Counted from the stretch's first letter, positions 7,688 to 14,055 are shown. The stretch is DNA of 26,885 nucleotides from CAYRGQ01 sp964444885 (GCA_964444885.1 CAYUIZ010000032.1:1-26885); one strand, 5' to 3'. The notes: generated from the letters alone by a model not told the origin. Program-made: numbers and translations.

Positions 7688-8530
7688 ATGAAACGAAAGC
7701 TTACCCTGATTATCGTAGACGACCAGCAAAGCGCGATTGACCACGCGCTGTCTGTCCTAGCGCCATTCATAGACCTCGTTGTAAAAGCAACATTTACCGA
7801 CCCCGTAGAGGCGCTGACCTTCTTAAAGGCGAGCCATGTGGATTTCGTGCTCCTCGATGTGGACATGCCCCGCGTGGACGGCATATCATTCATGATGCAG
7901 ATGCCCCCCGAAGTTAGGGTGATCCTCTGTACGGGATACCGCGAATACGCCGTGGACGCTTTTGAGTACCGGGCGGTGGATTACCTGATGAAGCCGATTG
8001 CTGCGCCCCGATTTGCCCGGTCGCTATCATTCATGAAGGCCGCGCTCAAAATGCATGCGCCCTCGCCCGGCAAAGTGCCTGGCGACTACTATTACTTTAT
8101 GCTCAAAGGCCCCGTGAGATACCAACGCACCCGGGTTGGTTTTGCTGAGCTGGTCTATATCGAAGCACGGCAAGGCCATACTTATTTTTACCTCGCCAAC
8201 GAACTGAGGGAAGAAGACAGGCGGTTGCTTGGCTTGCAACAGCAAAGCGCGGACGGGAAGCATATAGACGCAACGGTGCGTGACATCGGGAAGTATGGGG
8301 GCGTGGCTTGCCTGGAGACGCTACAGGATATCCTCCAGGTCGTGGAAGGCACCTCTTTCATGCAAATCCACAAAAGCTACCTATTCAATATGGATTACTT
8401 CCGGGGTTTTGCCGCCCGTGAAGTGGAGTTGAAAGACATGAAAGTGATTAGGTTGCCGACTGGCTTGCGCAAGAACTACCCTGAATTTTATGATTACTTA
8501 GAACGGCAAAACTTGCCTGAAAAGGACTGA
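7688..8530 (+). CDS. LytTR-family response regulator
   Basis: The protein has 280 residues. The receiver domain (about 5-125) has the acidic pair Asp11/Asp12 in IIVDDQQ, the phosphorylated Asp57 in LLDVDMPRVDG, and Lys102 in YLMKPI. The C-terminal half is a LytTR DNA-binding domain: FAELVYIEARQGHTYFYLAN, later FMQIHKSYLFNMDYFRGF, and IRLPTGLRKNYPEFYDYL. About 33 residues (roughly 174-206, REEDRRLLGLQQQ to DIGKYGG) sit between the first strands and the helix ETLQDILQVVEG. This looks like an insertion relative to typical LytTR domains. It pairs with the kinase immediately upstream, and a terminator follows 13 bp after the stop. Targets are unknown; the upstream acyltransferase operon or the gene at 8646 are candidates. 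Confidence 0.92.
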   Translation: MKRKLTLIIVDDQQSAIDHALSVLAPFIDLVVKATFTDPVEALTFLKASHVDFVLLDVDMPRVDGISFMMQMPPEVRVILCTGYREYAVDAFEYRAVDYLMKPIAAPRFARSLSFMKAALKMHAPSPGKVPGDYYYFMLKGPVRYQRTRVGFAELVYIEARQGHTYFYLANELREEDRRLLGLQQQSADGKHIDATVRDIGKYGGVACLETLQDILQVVEGTSFMQIHKSYLFNMDYFRGFAAREVELKDMKVIRLPTGLRKNYPEFYDYLERQNLPEKD

Positions 8531-8543
8531 AACGGTTTCGTCG

Positions 8544-8569
8544 CCGAACCCGTTCGGTGTTTTTTTTTT
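8544..8569 (+). terminator. Rho-independent terminator after the kinase/regulator operon
   Basis: CCGAAC CC GTTCGG is followed by TG and ten Ts. It lies 13 bp after the stop of the LytTR regulator and closes the plus-strand acyltransferase-kinase-regulator set. Confidence 0.85.
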
Positions 8570-8645
8570 CTATGGTTTCTAGTTTTCGCGAGGGGATGCC
8601 TGCCAAGCAGCGGGATCTCCGAATTTCTAACCTAACTGCCTAATT

Positions 8646-8984
8646 ATGGAAAACATCTACCTGATCCGTAAAACGGTACAACACATGGCGCAACTGCTGG
8701 AAACGCTGGTGCGCCAGCAATGCGCGCACCGCGGCCGGTGCCGCGTGGTGTCGGCGGGCGAGCCCATGCCTGGCGGCGATCCCGAGGCGGACAGCCCTGT
8801 CGTGCAAGAACTAATAACTATCAAGGAAGCGGCTGCCGTGCTCAATGTGAGCCGCTATACCGTGGATGCCATGCGCAAGCGCGGGCAGCTGACGTCTATC
8901 CGCAGCAATGGGCGGGTGCGGCTCAAGCGGCATGAGGTGCTGGATGCTCGGAAATGGTATAGCGTGTTGAAGGGGAAGGTTTGA
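8646..8984 (+). CDS. Small helix-turn-helix (excisionase/MerR-like HTH_17) DNA-binding protein
   Basis: The protein has 112 residues. The C-terminal half is a winged HTH of the excisionase/HTH_17 type: LITIKEAAAVLNVSRYTVDAMRKRGQLTSIRSNGRVRLKRHEVLDA. In it, NVSRYTVDAMRKRG is the recognition helix region and SNGRVRLKR the wing. The N-terminal 55 residues are helical and then Gly/Pro-rich (ENIYLIRKTVQHMAQLLETL, then a short Cys-containing loop). Such proteins in Bacteroidota often belong to mobile elements or small regulatory units. Here it stands alone after the kinase operon's terminator and ahead of a repeat-rich region. No integrase or relaxase is visible, so an excisionase role is not supported. 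It is more likely a local regulator. Confidence 0.8.
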   Translation: MENIYLIRKTVQHMAQLLETLVRQQCAHRGRCRVVSAGEPMPGGDPEADSPVVQELITIKEAAAVLNVSRYTVDAMRKRGQLTSIRSNGRVRLKRHEVLDARKWYSVLKGKV

Positions 8985-9240
8985 TTGTTAGAAGGCGCTT
9001 CCGTGGCTTTTTATGGGCGTGATGTTTTTTGGTTTTAATGCAGCCGTGTTTTTCTTTTATTTTTTCCGCTTCTCCCTGCGGGAGGCAGGCCGGCCTGCCT
9101 GCGTTGCATACGATGATCAGCCCAAGGCGCGTTGCCTTGGGCTGGGTTAGGCATGGCTTACGGCCAATACTGGCGCGCGCCGGCTTGTTTCTCAAAGCGT
9201 TCGGAATTTAAAATAGAAAGCACCGGCCTTTCTTACCGGC
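8985..9240. other. Gene-free stretch with GC-rich palindromes
   Basis: No gene is supported. It contains an 18-bp perfect palindrome (AGGCAGGCCGGCCTGCCT, 9083-9100). It also contains a perfect 10-bp stem with a 5-nt loop (AGCCCAAGGC gcgtt GCCTTGGGCT, 9119-9143) without a T-run on either strand. The small module CTCCC tgc GGGAGGCA (about 9072-9087) recurs twice further on. These features suggest interspersed palindromic repeats rather than coding DNA. Confidence 0.5.
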
Positions 9241-9960
9241 ACGTCTTTGCGAGGCTGGGTGGGGTTGTGCGAGCCGAAGCAATCTCTTGGTTACAGCAGA
9301 AACAGCCGTAATGGCACTGTAGCCGTACGTTTTAATTCTGTTTCCTACCGCTCATTCGGCGCGGGGCCTTGCTACCTCCCGTCGGGAGGCAAGCTCTACT
9401 TGACACAAAGTAGCGCAAAAGTCAAGGCCATCCCTTCGGGAGGCAAGCTTGCCGGAGTCGTTGCGGCTCGTTGCCGCAGGCCAGCGGCAATCCGAAGCCA
9501 CCCCTCCGCGCTTTCCCCGCCCTTCGTTTCCGTCGGATGGCCGGATCTTCCTGGGCTAACGCCACGAAGTAGCTACACGGCCTGGCTGCCTGCCGGCCGC
9601 GACACGACGCCGGCCATGCCGTTTGAGGGCTTGTGCTAGCCACGGCTTTCTGCATAGTAGGTGTGGCTTTGTTGTGCGTAGCAAGCACAGGCCGCCCCTA
9701 CCACCACGTCATACTGGACTGCCGGCCAGCGGCCGGGAGATTCAGTATCTGTTGGTTTAGTTGCTTGCAGAAGAAACCGTCCTGGCACGGCAATAGAATT
9801 ACCTCTCCCTCGCCTGCATGCTCAAAGCGAAGCCAATCCCGTTTTCGAGTTGTGTTAGCCAGCACTGGTTTCACACATTCCAACACGGCACGGGAAAACC
9901 TTTTGAGGGGTTTTCCCTGTGTTGAAATGTGCAAAACCGATTCGCCTGCCGATAAGTAGG
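9241..9960. repeat. Interspersed-repeat-like non-coding block
   Basis: The block opens with CGTCTTTGCGAGG (9242-9254) and, slightly later, GAAGCAATCTC (9276-9286). This pair resembles the widespread bacterial intergenic repeat of the CGTCATTGCGAGG...GAAGCAATCTC type. Further on, the module CCC-loop-GGGAGGCAAGC occurs twice (9375-9394 and 9432-9446), matching the one near 9075. Open frames exist on both strands but have no start context, no domains and low-complexity Arg/Pro/Gly/Ala composition. I read them as chance frames in high-GC repeat DNA. I recall similar spurious frames (LACGNEPQRLRQACLP) in other Bacteroidota annotations, but could not check. The block ends with a long hairpin, listed separately. 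Confidence 0.5.
9867..9938 (-). ncRNA. 72-nt hairpin, fully paired only as a minus-strand RNA
   Basis: The outer arms are 9867-9886 and 9919-9938. As plus-strand RNA, 17 of 20 positions pair and three are C/A or A/C mismatches. On the minus strand those three become G-U wobbles, so all 20 positions can pair. Inside, GGGAAAACC (9892-9900) pairs perfectly with GGTTTTCCC (9909-9917) around an 8-nt loop, after an asymmetric 5/1 internal loop. That wobble pattern favours a structured minus-strand transcript or single-stranded DNA element. No promoter or protein is assigned. Confidence 0.35.
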
Positions 9961-10019
9961 ATTCGGGCGGTACCGTGCCTTTTGGGGGATACCACCGGGT
10001 TCAAGCAGTGTTATTTACT

Positions 10020-10775
10020 GGCTCGCCAAGAATCACGCCTAGCGCGTCCGCAATCACGCTGGTGGCGCGCGTAATTCTTGCCAGCCGTTCAGCGGTTGTT
10101 GCCGGCACGGCCACGGTTACTGCCAGCGCGAGCGCAGTTACGGACAGCACGCCCGTAATTCCTGCCGGCACGGCCACAGTTACCGTCAGCGCGAGCGCAG
10201 TTACGGACGGCACGCCCGTAATTCTTGCCGGCACGGCCATAGTTACTGTCAGCGCGAGTGCAGTTGCGGACAGCACGCCCGCAATTACGGCCGGCACGGC
10301 AACGGCTACTGCCAGCGCGAGCGCAGTTACGGACAGTACGCCCGTAATTATTGCCGGCACGGACACGGTTGTTGTCCGCGCGAGCGCAGTTCTGGACAGC
10401 GCGTCCGTAATTACTGCCGACACGGCCACGGTTACTGCCAGCGCGAGCGCAGTTGCGGACAGCGCGCCCGTAATTACTGCCGGCACGGCCACGGTTGTTG
10501 TCCGCCCGAGCACAGTTGCGGACAGCGCGCCTGTAATTACTGCCGGCACAGCCACAGTTGTTGCCGGCGCGAGCGCAGTTACGGACAGCGCGCCCGTGAT
10601 TCCTGCCGGCACGGCAACGGTTACTGCCAGCGTGAGCGCAATTGCGGACAGCACCCCCGTAATTGTTACCAGCACGGCCATGGTTGTTGCCGGCGCGAGC
10701 GCAATTGCGGACAGCGCTCCCGTAATTGTTGCCGGCACGCCCACGGTTACGGATGTGGCAACGGTGATTGCGGGC
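10020..10775. repeat. Hierarchical minisatellite: 63-bp units, each made of three diverged 21-bp monomers
   Basis: From 10104 the unit GGCACGGCCACGGTTACTGCC + AGCGCGAGCGCAGTTACGGAC + AGCACGCCCGTAATTCCTGCC repeats every 63 bp (starts 10104, 10167, 10230, 10293 and so on to 10734). The three 21-bp monomers align with each other (RGCRCG...TTAC.G.C), so the 63-mer arose from a 21-mer. Degenerate monomers extend back to about 10020. That gives about 36 monomers or 12 units. Both multiples are divisible by three, so long frames run through on both strands, with Ala/Thr/Val-rich translations and no domains. Substitutions fall at all codon positions in either frame, so I consider it non-coding. Monomer length equals two helical turns, placing each TTAC/TAATT on the same DNA face. 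Confidence 0.85.
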
Positions 10776-10805
10776 ACCGCGGCAGTAACCCTAGTTTGGC
10801 CCCCT

Positions 10806-10852
10806 TTGCCAGCTATTGCCAGCTTTTGGGGCATTTGTTGCCAGCTATTGCC
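10806..10852. repeat. Short direct repeat flanking the minisatellite
   Basis: TTGCCAGCTATTGCC occurs at 10806-10820 and again at 10838-10852, 32 bp apart, with further TTGCC pieces around them. It borders the right end of the minisatellite and may be a remnant of the same expansion. Confidence 0.5.
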
Positions 10853-10968
10853 CGTTATTGCCTGAAAAATCCCCCGCTCGTCCCTTCCTTCCCAATTTGT
10901 GGGCATGAATCGCGAAACCTATCCCGTTAGGCCACCCTAGCGGGCCTTGGGGCGGGCCAGGCCTGCCC

Positions 10969-11026
10969 ACGGAAGGAGCATTACACAAATGGACAAACCG
11001 CTACGGAAGTAGCATAACACAAAATG
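10969..11026 (+). repeat. Imperfect direct duplication in the leader of the Fn3-protein gene
   Basis: ACGGAAGGAGCATTACACAA (from 10969) and ACGGAAGTAGCATAACACAA (from 11003) are 34 bp apart and differ at two positions. Both are followed closely by an ATG. The first ATG (10989) opens a seven-codon frame, MDKPLRK, that stops inside the second copy. The second leads into the true start at 11029. The second copy looks like a duplicated translation-initiation region. Confidence 0.5.
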
Positions 11027-11028
11027 AC

Positions 11029-11661
11029 ATGAGAAAAGAACGTTTGCTATTGAGCTACGCGCACCTGACCGACTATGAGCTGTCGACCCTGGCGGGCCGG
11101 GTGCTGGTTGCGATAACCGGCAACCCCCACTTCGCGGACCCGGTGCCGCCCTTGGCAGATTTCGAGCCGCTGGTGAACGATTACCGCGCGAAGCACGAGA
11201 TCGCCAGCCGGCGGGGAAGCGCCTTGGAGATCAGCGAGAAGAACGAGAGCCGCCGCTTGCTGCTGCAGGCGCTGAAGCAACTGGCCTTTTACGCCAACAC
11301 GGTTGCCGACGGGTCGCAGCCCGTGCTGGTCAGCTCGGGGCTGATCCTGGCCTCGCAGCCCAGCGAGGTGTTCGTGCCGGACATCCCGCGCCTGCTGCGG
11401 TTGCGCGACGGCCGCATCAGCGGGCAGATGCGCCTTGATTTTGAAGCGGTCAAGGACGCGTGGGAGTACCTGTACACGGTGAGCGGCACGGTAGACGAGC
11501 AGGGCGGCATCGTGTGGCCCGAGCCGCAGCTGACCACGCGGTCCAACCTCAACTTCATCGACCCGGTCGAGCCCGGCACGACCTACTACGCCCGCGTGCG
11601 CGCGCGGAACAGCAAGGGGTTGGGCGACTGGAGCGAGACGGTATCGTTGATCGCCCGGTAA
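11029..11661 (+). CDS. Fibronectin type III domain protein, first gene of a small cassette
   Basis: The protein has 210 residues. Residues 1 to about 95 are helical (LLSYAHLTDYELSTLAGRVL; ESRRLLLQALKQLAFYANTV), with no signal peptide. The rest, about 110-210, is an Fn3 fold ending PGTTYYARVRARNSKGLGDWSETVSLIAR, where YARVRARNSKG.GDWS is the classical F/G-strand pattern. This two-part architecture recurs in Bacteroidota proteins annotated only as Fn3-containing; I recall no experimental function. It precedes a DUF5675 gene by 17 bp and two tiny hydrophobic proteins, all on the plus strand before one terminator, so co-transcription is likely. GC content is higher than in the SusCD loci. A phage-tail or cell-surface role is possible but unproven. 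Confidence 0.78.
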   Translation: MRKERLLLSYAHLTDYELSTLAGRVLVAITGNPHFADPVPPLADFEPLVNDYRAKHEIASRRGSALEISEKNESRRLLLQALKQLAFYANTVADGSQPVLVSSGLILASQPSEVFVPDIPRLLRLRDGRISGQMRLDFEAVKDAWEYLYTVSGTVDEQGGIVWPEPQLTTRSNLNFIDPVEPGTTYYARVRARNSKGLGDWSETVSLIAR

Positions 11662-11678
11662 GGGCTAGCCAGCAGTCT

Positions 11679-12131
11679 ATGGAAACCACCATCGACAGCG
11701 CCGTGGCCCGCCATGGAGGCGGGCGCGGCATGCTGGTTATCCAGCTTCGGCGCGCGTACCATCCCGACGGCACCAACGGCACCCTCCTGCTGTACGGCAA
11801 GCCCATATGCCACAGCATCGAGCTCCCTTGGCGCGGCAACCAACGCAACGAAAGCTGCATCCCGGAGGGCCGCTACCGCCTGCGGGCGTACCGGTCGCGG
11901 CGCTTCGGCCCCTGCATGCGGGTCGAGGGCGTGCCAGGGCGGAACGGCATCCTCATCCACCCGGCCAACGCGGCCGCCACGGAACTGCGCGGTTGCATCG
12001 CGCCCGTCACCAAGCTTACCGGCCCCGGCCGGGGCATCCACAGCCGGATTGCGCTGGAGCGCTTGGAGGCGGTGGTCCTGCCGGTTCTGGAAGCGGGAGA
12101 GGCCGTCTGGCTGGAGGTCGGCGCAGGCTAG
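11679..12131 (+). CDS. DUF5675 family protein
   Basis: I chose ATG 11679 (METTIDSAVARHGGGRG), 17 bp after the Fn3 gene stop. The frame stays open further upstream, but that part lies inside the Fn3 gene. The product has 150 residues. The core is LVIQLRRAYHPDGTNGTLLLYGKPICHSIELPWRGNQRNESCIPEGRYRL, then VPGRNGILIHPANAAATELRGCIAPV. This pattern of short first strands, an EGRY turn, then IH with a GC twelve residues later is characteristic of DUF5675. The conserved His94 and Cys106 recall the His...Cys arrangement of L,D-transpeptidases, which may hint at cell-wall chemistry; this is inference. No signal peptide is seen. DUF5675 genes often lie in phage-like settings, consistent with the small hydrophobic proteins downstream. 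Confidence 0.8.
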   Translation: METTIDSAVARHGGGRGMLVIQLRRAYHPDGTNGTLLLYGKPICHSIELPWRGNQRNESCIPEGRYRLRAYRSRRFGPCMRVEGVPGRNGILIHPANAAATELRGCIAPVTKLTGPGRGIHSRIALERLEAVVLPVLEAGEAVWLEVGAG

Positions 12132-12180
12132 GGGCGTTGCGAGCAACACCCCCATAAACCACGGATAAAACGAAAAGACC

Positions 12181-12429
12181 ATGAGAAAAAACGTTATGAA
12201 AAGAATCACCCGCACGCTGGCCACGGCCAGCCAGCTCATCCTAGCCGCGCCCGTGCGGCTACCGCCTAAAGTTATCGCTATTGCCAAATACGTCTCTCTG
12301 GGCGCCGCCTTGCTGGACGCATTGGGCAATGGCCAGGACGGGAGCGCCCTAAAGGGGCAAAACCTGCCGCCTCCCTCCGGCATGGGCACAGGGGATAGGG
12401 ACGGGGAGGTCCCAGGCCATGGACGCTAA
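12181..12429 (+). CDS. Small hydrophobic protein of the Fn3-DUF5675 cassette
   Basis: The protein has 82 residues. The N-terminus is basic (MRKNVMKRITRTLATASQ), followed by a hydrophobic region, about 16-48, broken by prolines (LILAAPVRLPPKVIAIAKYVSLGAALLDAL). The tail is polar and Gly-rich. The start resembles that of the Fn3 gene (ATGAGAAAA). It begins 49 bp after the DUF5675 stop, and its 3' end overlaps the next small gene by 11 bp, so the two are probably translationally coupled. The family is unknown; membrane association is likely. Overlapping tiny membrane proteins next to a possible wall-active enzyme would suit a holin-like pair, but nothing in the sequence proves it. Confidence 0.6.
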   Translation: MRKNVMKRITRTLATASQLILAAPVRLPPKVIAIAKYVSLGAALLDALGNGQDGSALKGQNLPPPSGMGTGDRDGEVPGHGR

Positions 12430-12595
12430 CCTCCAGCTCCGCATCGGCACGGGGGGCGGCACGGTGCTGGGCATCCTCGGCTCGCTCGGCGTGGGCGACG
12501 TGCTGGCCACGGCGGTGTTGGCGGCAGTGGGCGCGGCAGTCAGCTTCGGGGTTACCTTGGCGCTGCAGCGCTGGCTGGGCAAAAAGCCGAAATAA
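12419..12595 (+). CDS. 58-residue hydrophobic small protein, holin-like in size
   Basis: The sequence reads MDANLQLRIGTGGGTVLGIL, then GSLGVGDVLATAVLAAVGAA, then VSFGVTLALQRWLGKKPK and stop. A Gly/Ala-rich hydrophobic core (about residues 14-49) could span the membrane once or as a hairpin. The C-terminus is basic. It overlaps the previous gene by 11 bp and ends 11 bp before a strong terminator, so it is the last gene of the cassette. Its size and topology fit small phage-type holins or toxic peptides, but I recognise no specific family. Coding character comes from clean codon use and its place in the operon. Confidence 0.6.
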   Translation: MDANLQLRIGTGGGTVLGILGSLGVGDVLATAVLAAVGAAVSFGVTLALQRWLGKKPK

Positions 12596-12606
12596 TCTTG
12601 TAACGC

Positions 12607-12632
12607 AACCACGGGGACGCCCGTGGTTTTTT
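12607..12632 (+). terminator. Rho-independent terminator closing the Fn3-DUF5675 cassette
   Basis: AACCACGGG GACG CCCGTGGTT is a perfect 9-bp stem with a 4-nt loop. It is followed by TTTT, then G and TTTTT. It lies 11 bp after the stop of the last small gene. Confidence 0.9.
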
Positions 12633-12718
12633 GTTTTTCCCAGCGTTATTTGTGCCGCGAAATGGCGATGATCGGGCTTATCGCGTCGAGCATGGGGCAG
12701 CCGGCAACAAATGCCCGC

Positions 12719-13801
12719 TTATAGCACCACCGAATCCCGCAAATCAATCAAATTGTAGTATTTGATGTTGGTGGGTGTGATAATATCCACGGGAACATAA
12801 ATTTCTTCCTTCGGTTTCTTTTTTAAGATCAGGTACTCATAAAGCACTTTGACGCCCTTGTATGCCTGCAGCTGTGGTTTTTGGGAAATTAAGAAGCTTA
12901 TTTGCTCGTTTTTCAAGTAATCGACATTCTCGCCGATCAAGTCGTAGCCGATAAGGCAAAGGTTATCAAGAGTGCTTGCAGGAAGCAAGCGGACCAACTT
13001 ATGGATGTCGTTAGTCACGAAAATACCTGCTAGGTTCGGGTGGTCCTGGATCACGCGAAGCAATTCTTCCGCTACCGCTTGCTCGTCAGAAACTTGGTTT
13101 TCGTAGGCGAGCAGCCGATTGCCTTTTTCGTTGAAATACGATCGGAAACCTGCTTCGCGGTTCGAAAAATGGAGGTGGTTGTCGTCTTTTTTCTTAATGG
13201 TGGCAATGAGGAGGTCGGATTGTTTCGGCACGCACCGTGCCATGATTTCGGCAGCCGTGTAGCCGCTATCCACCGAATGCTGCCCAATAAACGCTAATTG
13301 GCCCAATCCGCTGATATTGCTGTCAAAAAAAATGACCGGGGTATTATTCCGGTTCATCGCCTTGATTAGGCGCATTGTATCGTCGTGGAATACCGGTACC
13401 ATCAAAATGCCTTGGAAGCTGCCGTGAATAGCCTTCGACACCGCGTCCTTGAACGAGAGTGCATCGTTTTGGCTAAACGGGAGCATCTCGAGCTTAATGC
13501 CGTAAGGGCGCAGCTCGGCCAGTGCCGTATCGAACCCCTGTTGGTGCTGGCCCCAATAGGGGATATCGTTCGTGGCGTAGGGCATGAGCACAGCGATGCG
13601 GTAGGCCTTGGCAGACTTCAACCTGCTGGCGAATATATTGGGCTTATAGCCGAGTTCGTCGATGGCTTTTAAGATTTTAGCTTCGGTGGCCTTGGAAACC
13701 CCGCCCCGGTTGTTGAGGATTTTATCAACAGGGCCTGTCGACACGCCTGCATGTTTTGCAATATCCTTGATGCCGATAGACGGCTTCTCTGATGAGGTCA
13801 T
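12719..13801 (-). CDS. LacI-family transcriptional regulator of the adjacent catabolic locus
   Basis: The protein has 360 residues. The N-terminal HTH (about 9-34) reads IGIKDIAKHAGVSTGPVDKILNNRGGVS, followed by the hinge region (LGYKPNIFASRLKSAKAYRIAVLMPY). The rest is a periplasmic-binding-protein-like effector domain (about 67-340), including GILMVPVFHDD, PVIFFDSNISG, AGIFVTNDI and CLIGYDLIGENVDYLKNEQISFLISQKPQLQAYKG. This is the sub-type with a ribose-binding-like domain that senses small sugars. It diverges from the MFS gene. Three copies of a palindrome centred on ACGT lie between the two genes, one 50 bp before its own start, so self-regulation is likely. The fourth copy is at the SusC promoter. 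The effector is unknown. Confidence 0.93.
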   Translation of the reverse strand: MTSSEKPSIGIKDIAKHAGVSTGPVDKILNNRGGVSKATEAKILKAIDELGYKPNIFASRLKSAKAYRIAVLMPYATNDIPYWGQHQQGFDTALAELRPYGIKLEMLPFSQNDALSFKDAVSKAIHGSFQGILMVPVFHDDTMRLIKAMNRNNTPVIFFDSNISGLGQLAFIGQHSVDSGYTAAEIMARCVPKQSDLLIATIKKKDDNHLHFSNREAGFRSYFNEKGNRLLAYENQVSDEQAVAEELLRVIQDHPNLAGIFVTNDIHKLVRLLPASTLDNLCLIGYDLIGENVDYLKNEQISFLISQKPQLQAYKGVKVLYEYLILKKKPKEEIYVPVDIITPTNIKYYNLIDLRDSVVL

Positions 13802-13850
13802 TATCTACGTCGTCTTATTAAATAAACACTGGGCGAAATTACAAAAAAAT

Positions 13851-13864
13851 AGTCAACGTTCACT
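13851..13864. promoter_or_regulatory. LacI-type operator O1 (regulator-proximal)
   Basis: AGTCAACGTTCACT, one mismatch from the perfect palindrome AGTCAACGTTGACT. It lies 50 bp upstream of the regulator's start codon and probably mediates autoregulation. The central CG with mirrored arms is the usual LacI-family operator form. Confidence 0.75.
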
Positions 13865-13949
13865 TGATTCGTTCTTCCGAATCGTCCATGGTTGTATTTG
13901 AAGCCCTTGTTACTTATGTATCAGTGACTAACAAATGTGAATAAAAAAT

Positions 13950-13963
13950 AGTCAACGTTCACT
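13950..13963. promoter_or_regulatory. LacI-type operator O2 (central)
   Basis: AGTCAACGTTCACT, identical in 14 bases to O1 and 99 bp from it. It lies about 16 bp before the -33 element of the MFS promoter. With O1 and O3 it could support DNA looping. Confidence 0.75.
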
Positions 13964-13978
13964 TTTTTTCAGAAAAAA

Positions 13979-14010
13979 TTTGGTGGATTGAAAGTTAATA
14001 TCTATAATTG
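13979..14010 (+). promoter_or_regulatory. Bacteroidota-type promoter of the MFS gene
   Basis: TTTG at 13979-13982 and TATAATTG at 14003-14010 are separated by 20 bp. This fits the Bacteroidota sigma consensus (TTTG, then TAnnTTTG) with one mismatch in the -7 box. Transcription would start near 14017, so operator O3 covers the start site. Confidence 0.6.
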
Positions 14011-14018
14011 CATTCACG

Positions 14019-14036
14019 ATAGTCAACGTTGACTAT
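14019..14036. promoter_or_regulatory. LacI-type operator O3, perfect palindrome over the predicted transcription start
   Basis: ATAGTCAACGTTGACTAT is a perfect 18-bp palindrome and the strongest copy of the motif. It begins 8 bp after the -7 box and ends 19 bp before the MFS start codon. Occupancy there should block transcription. Confidence 0.85.
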
Positions 14037-14055
14037 TTTGAACCCAATTTAAACC

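Noticed and set aside
9119..9143. Rho-independent terminator
   Set aside because: The stem is perfect but no T-run follows on either strand.
9867..9938. Integron attC recombination site
   Set aside because: The stem lacks matching RYYYAAC and GTTRRRY boxes in the right places, and no integron integrase is present.
9247..9959. Several overlapping frames of 78-130 residues on both strands
   Set aside because: They have Arg/Pro/Gly/Ala-rich composition, no recognisable domain, and lie within repeat-like DNA full of palindromes.
10020..10775. CRISPR array
   Set aside because: There are no unique spacers between constant repeats. All parts of the 63-bp unit are related to each other, and no cas genes are nearby.
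9975..10906. Long Ala/Thr/Val-rich open frames on both strands through the minisatellite
   Set aside because: The repeat unit is a multiple of three with no stops, so frames stay open by default. The products lack domains and normal starts, and substitutions fall at all codon positions in both frames.
8646..12632. Integrated mobile element bounded by attachment sites
   Set aside because: No integrase, transposase, relaxase or matching terminal repeats could be found. The small HTH protein alone is not enough.
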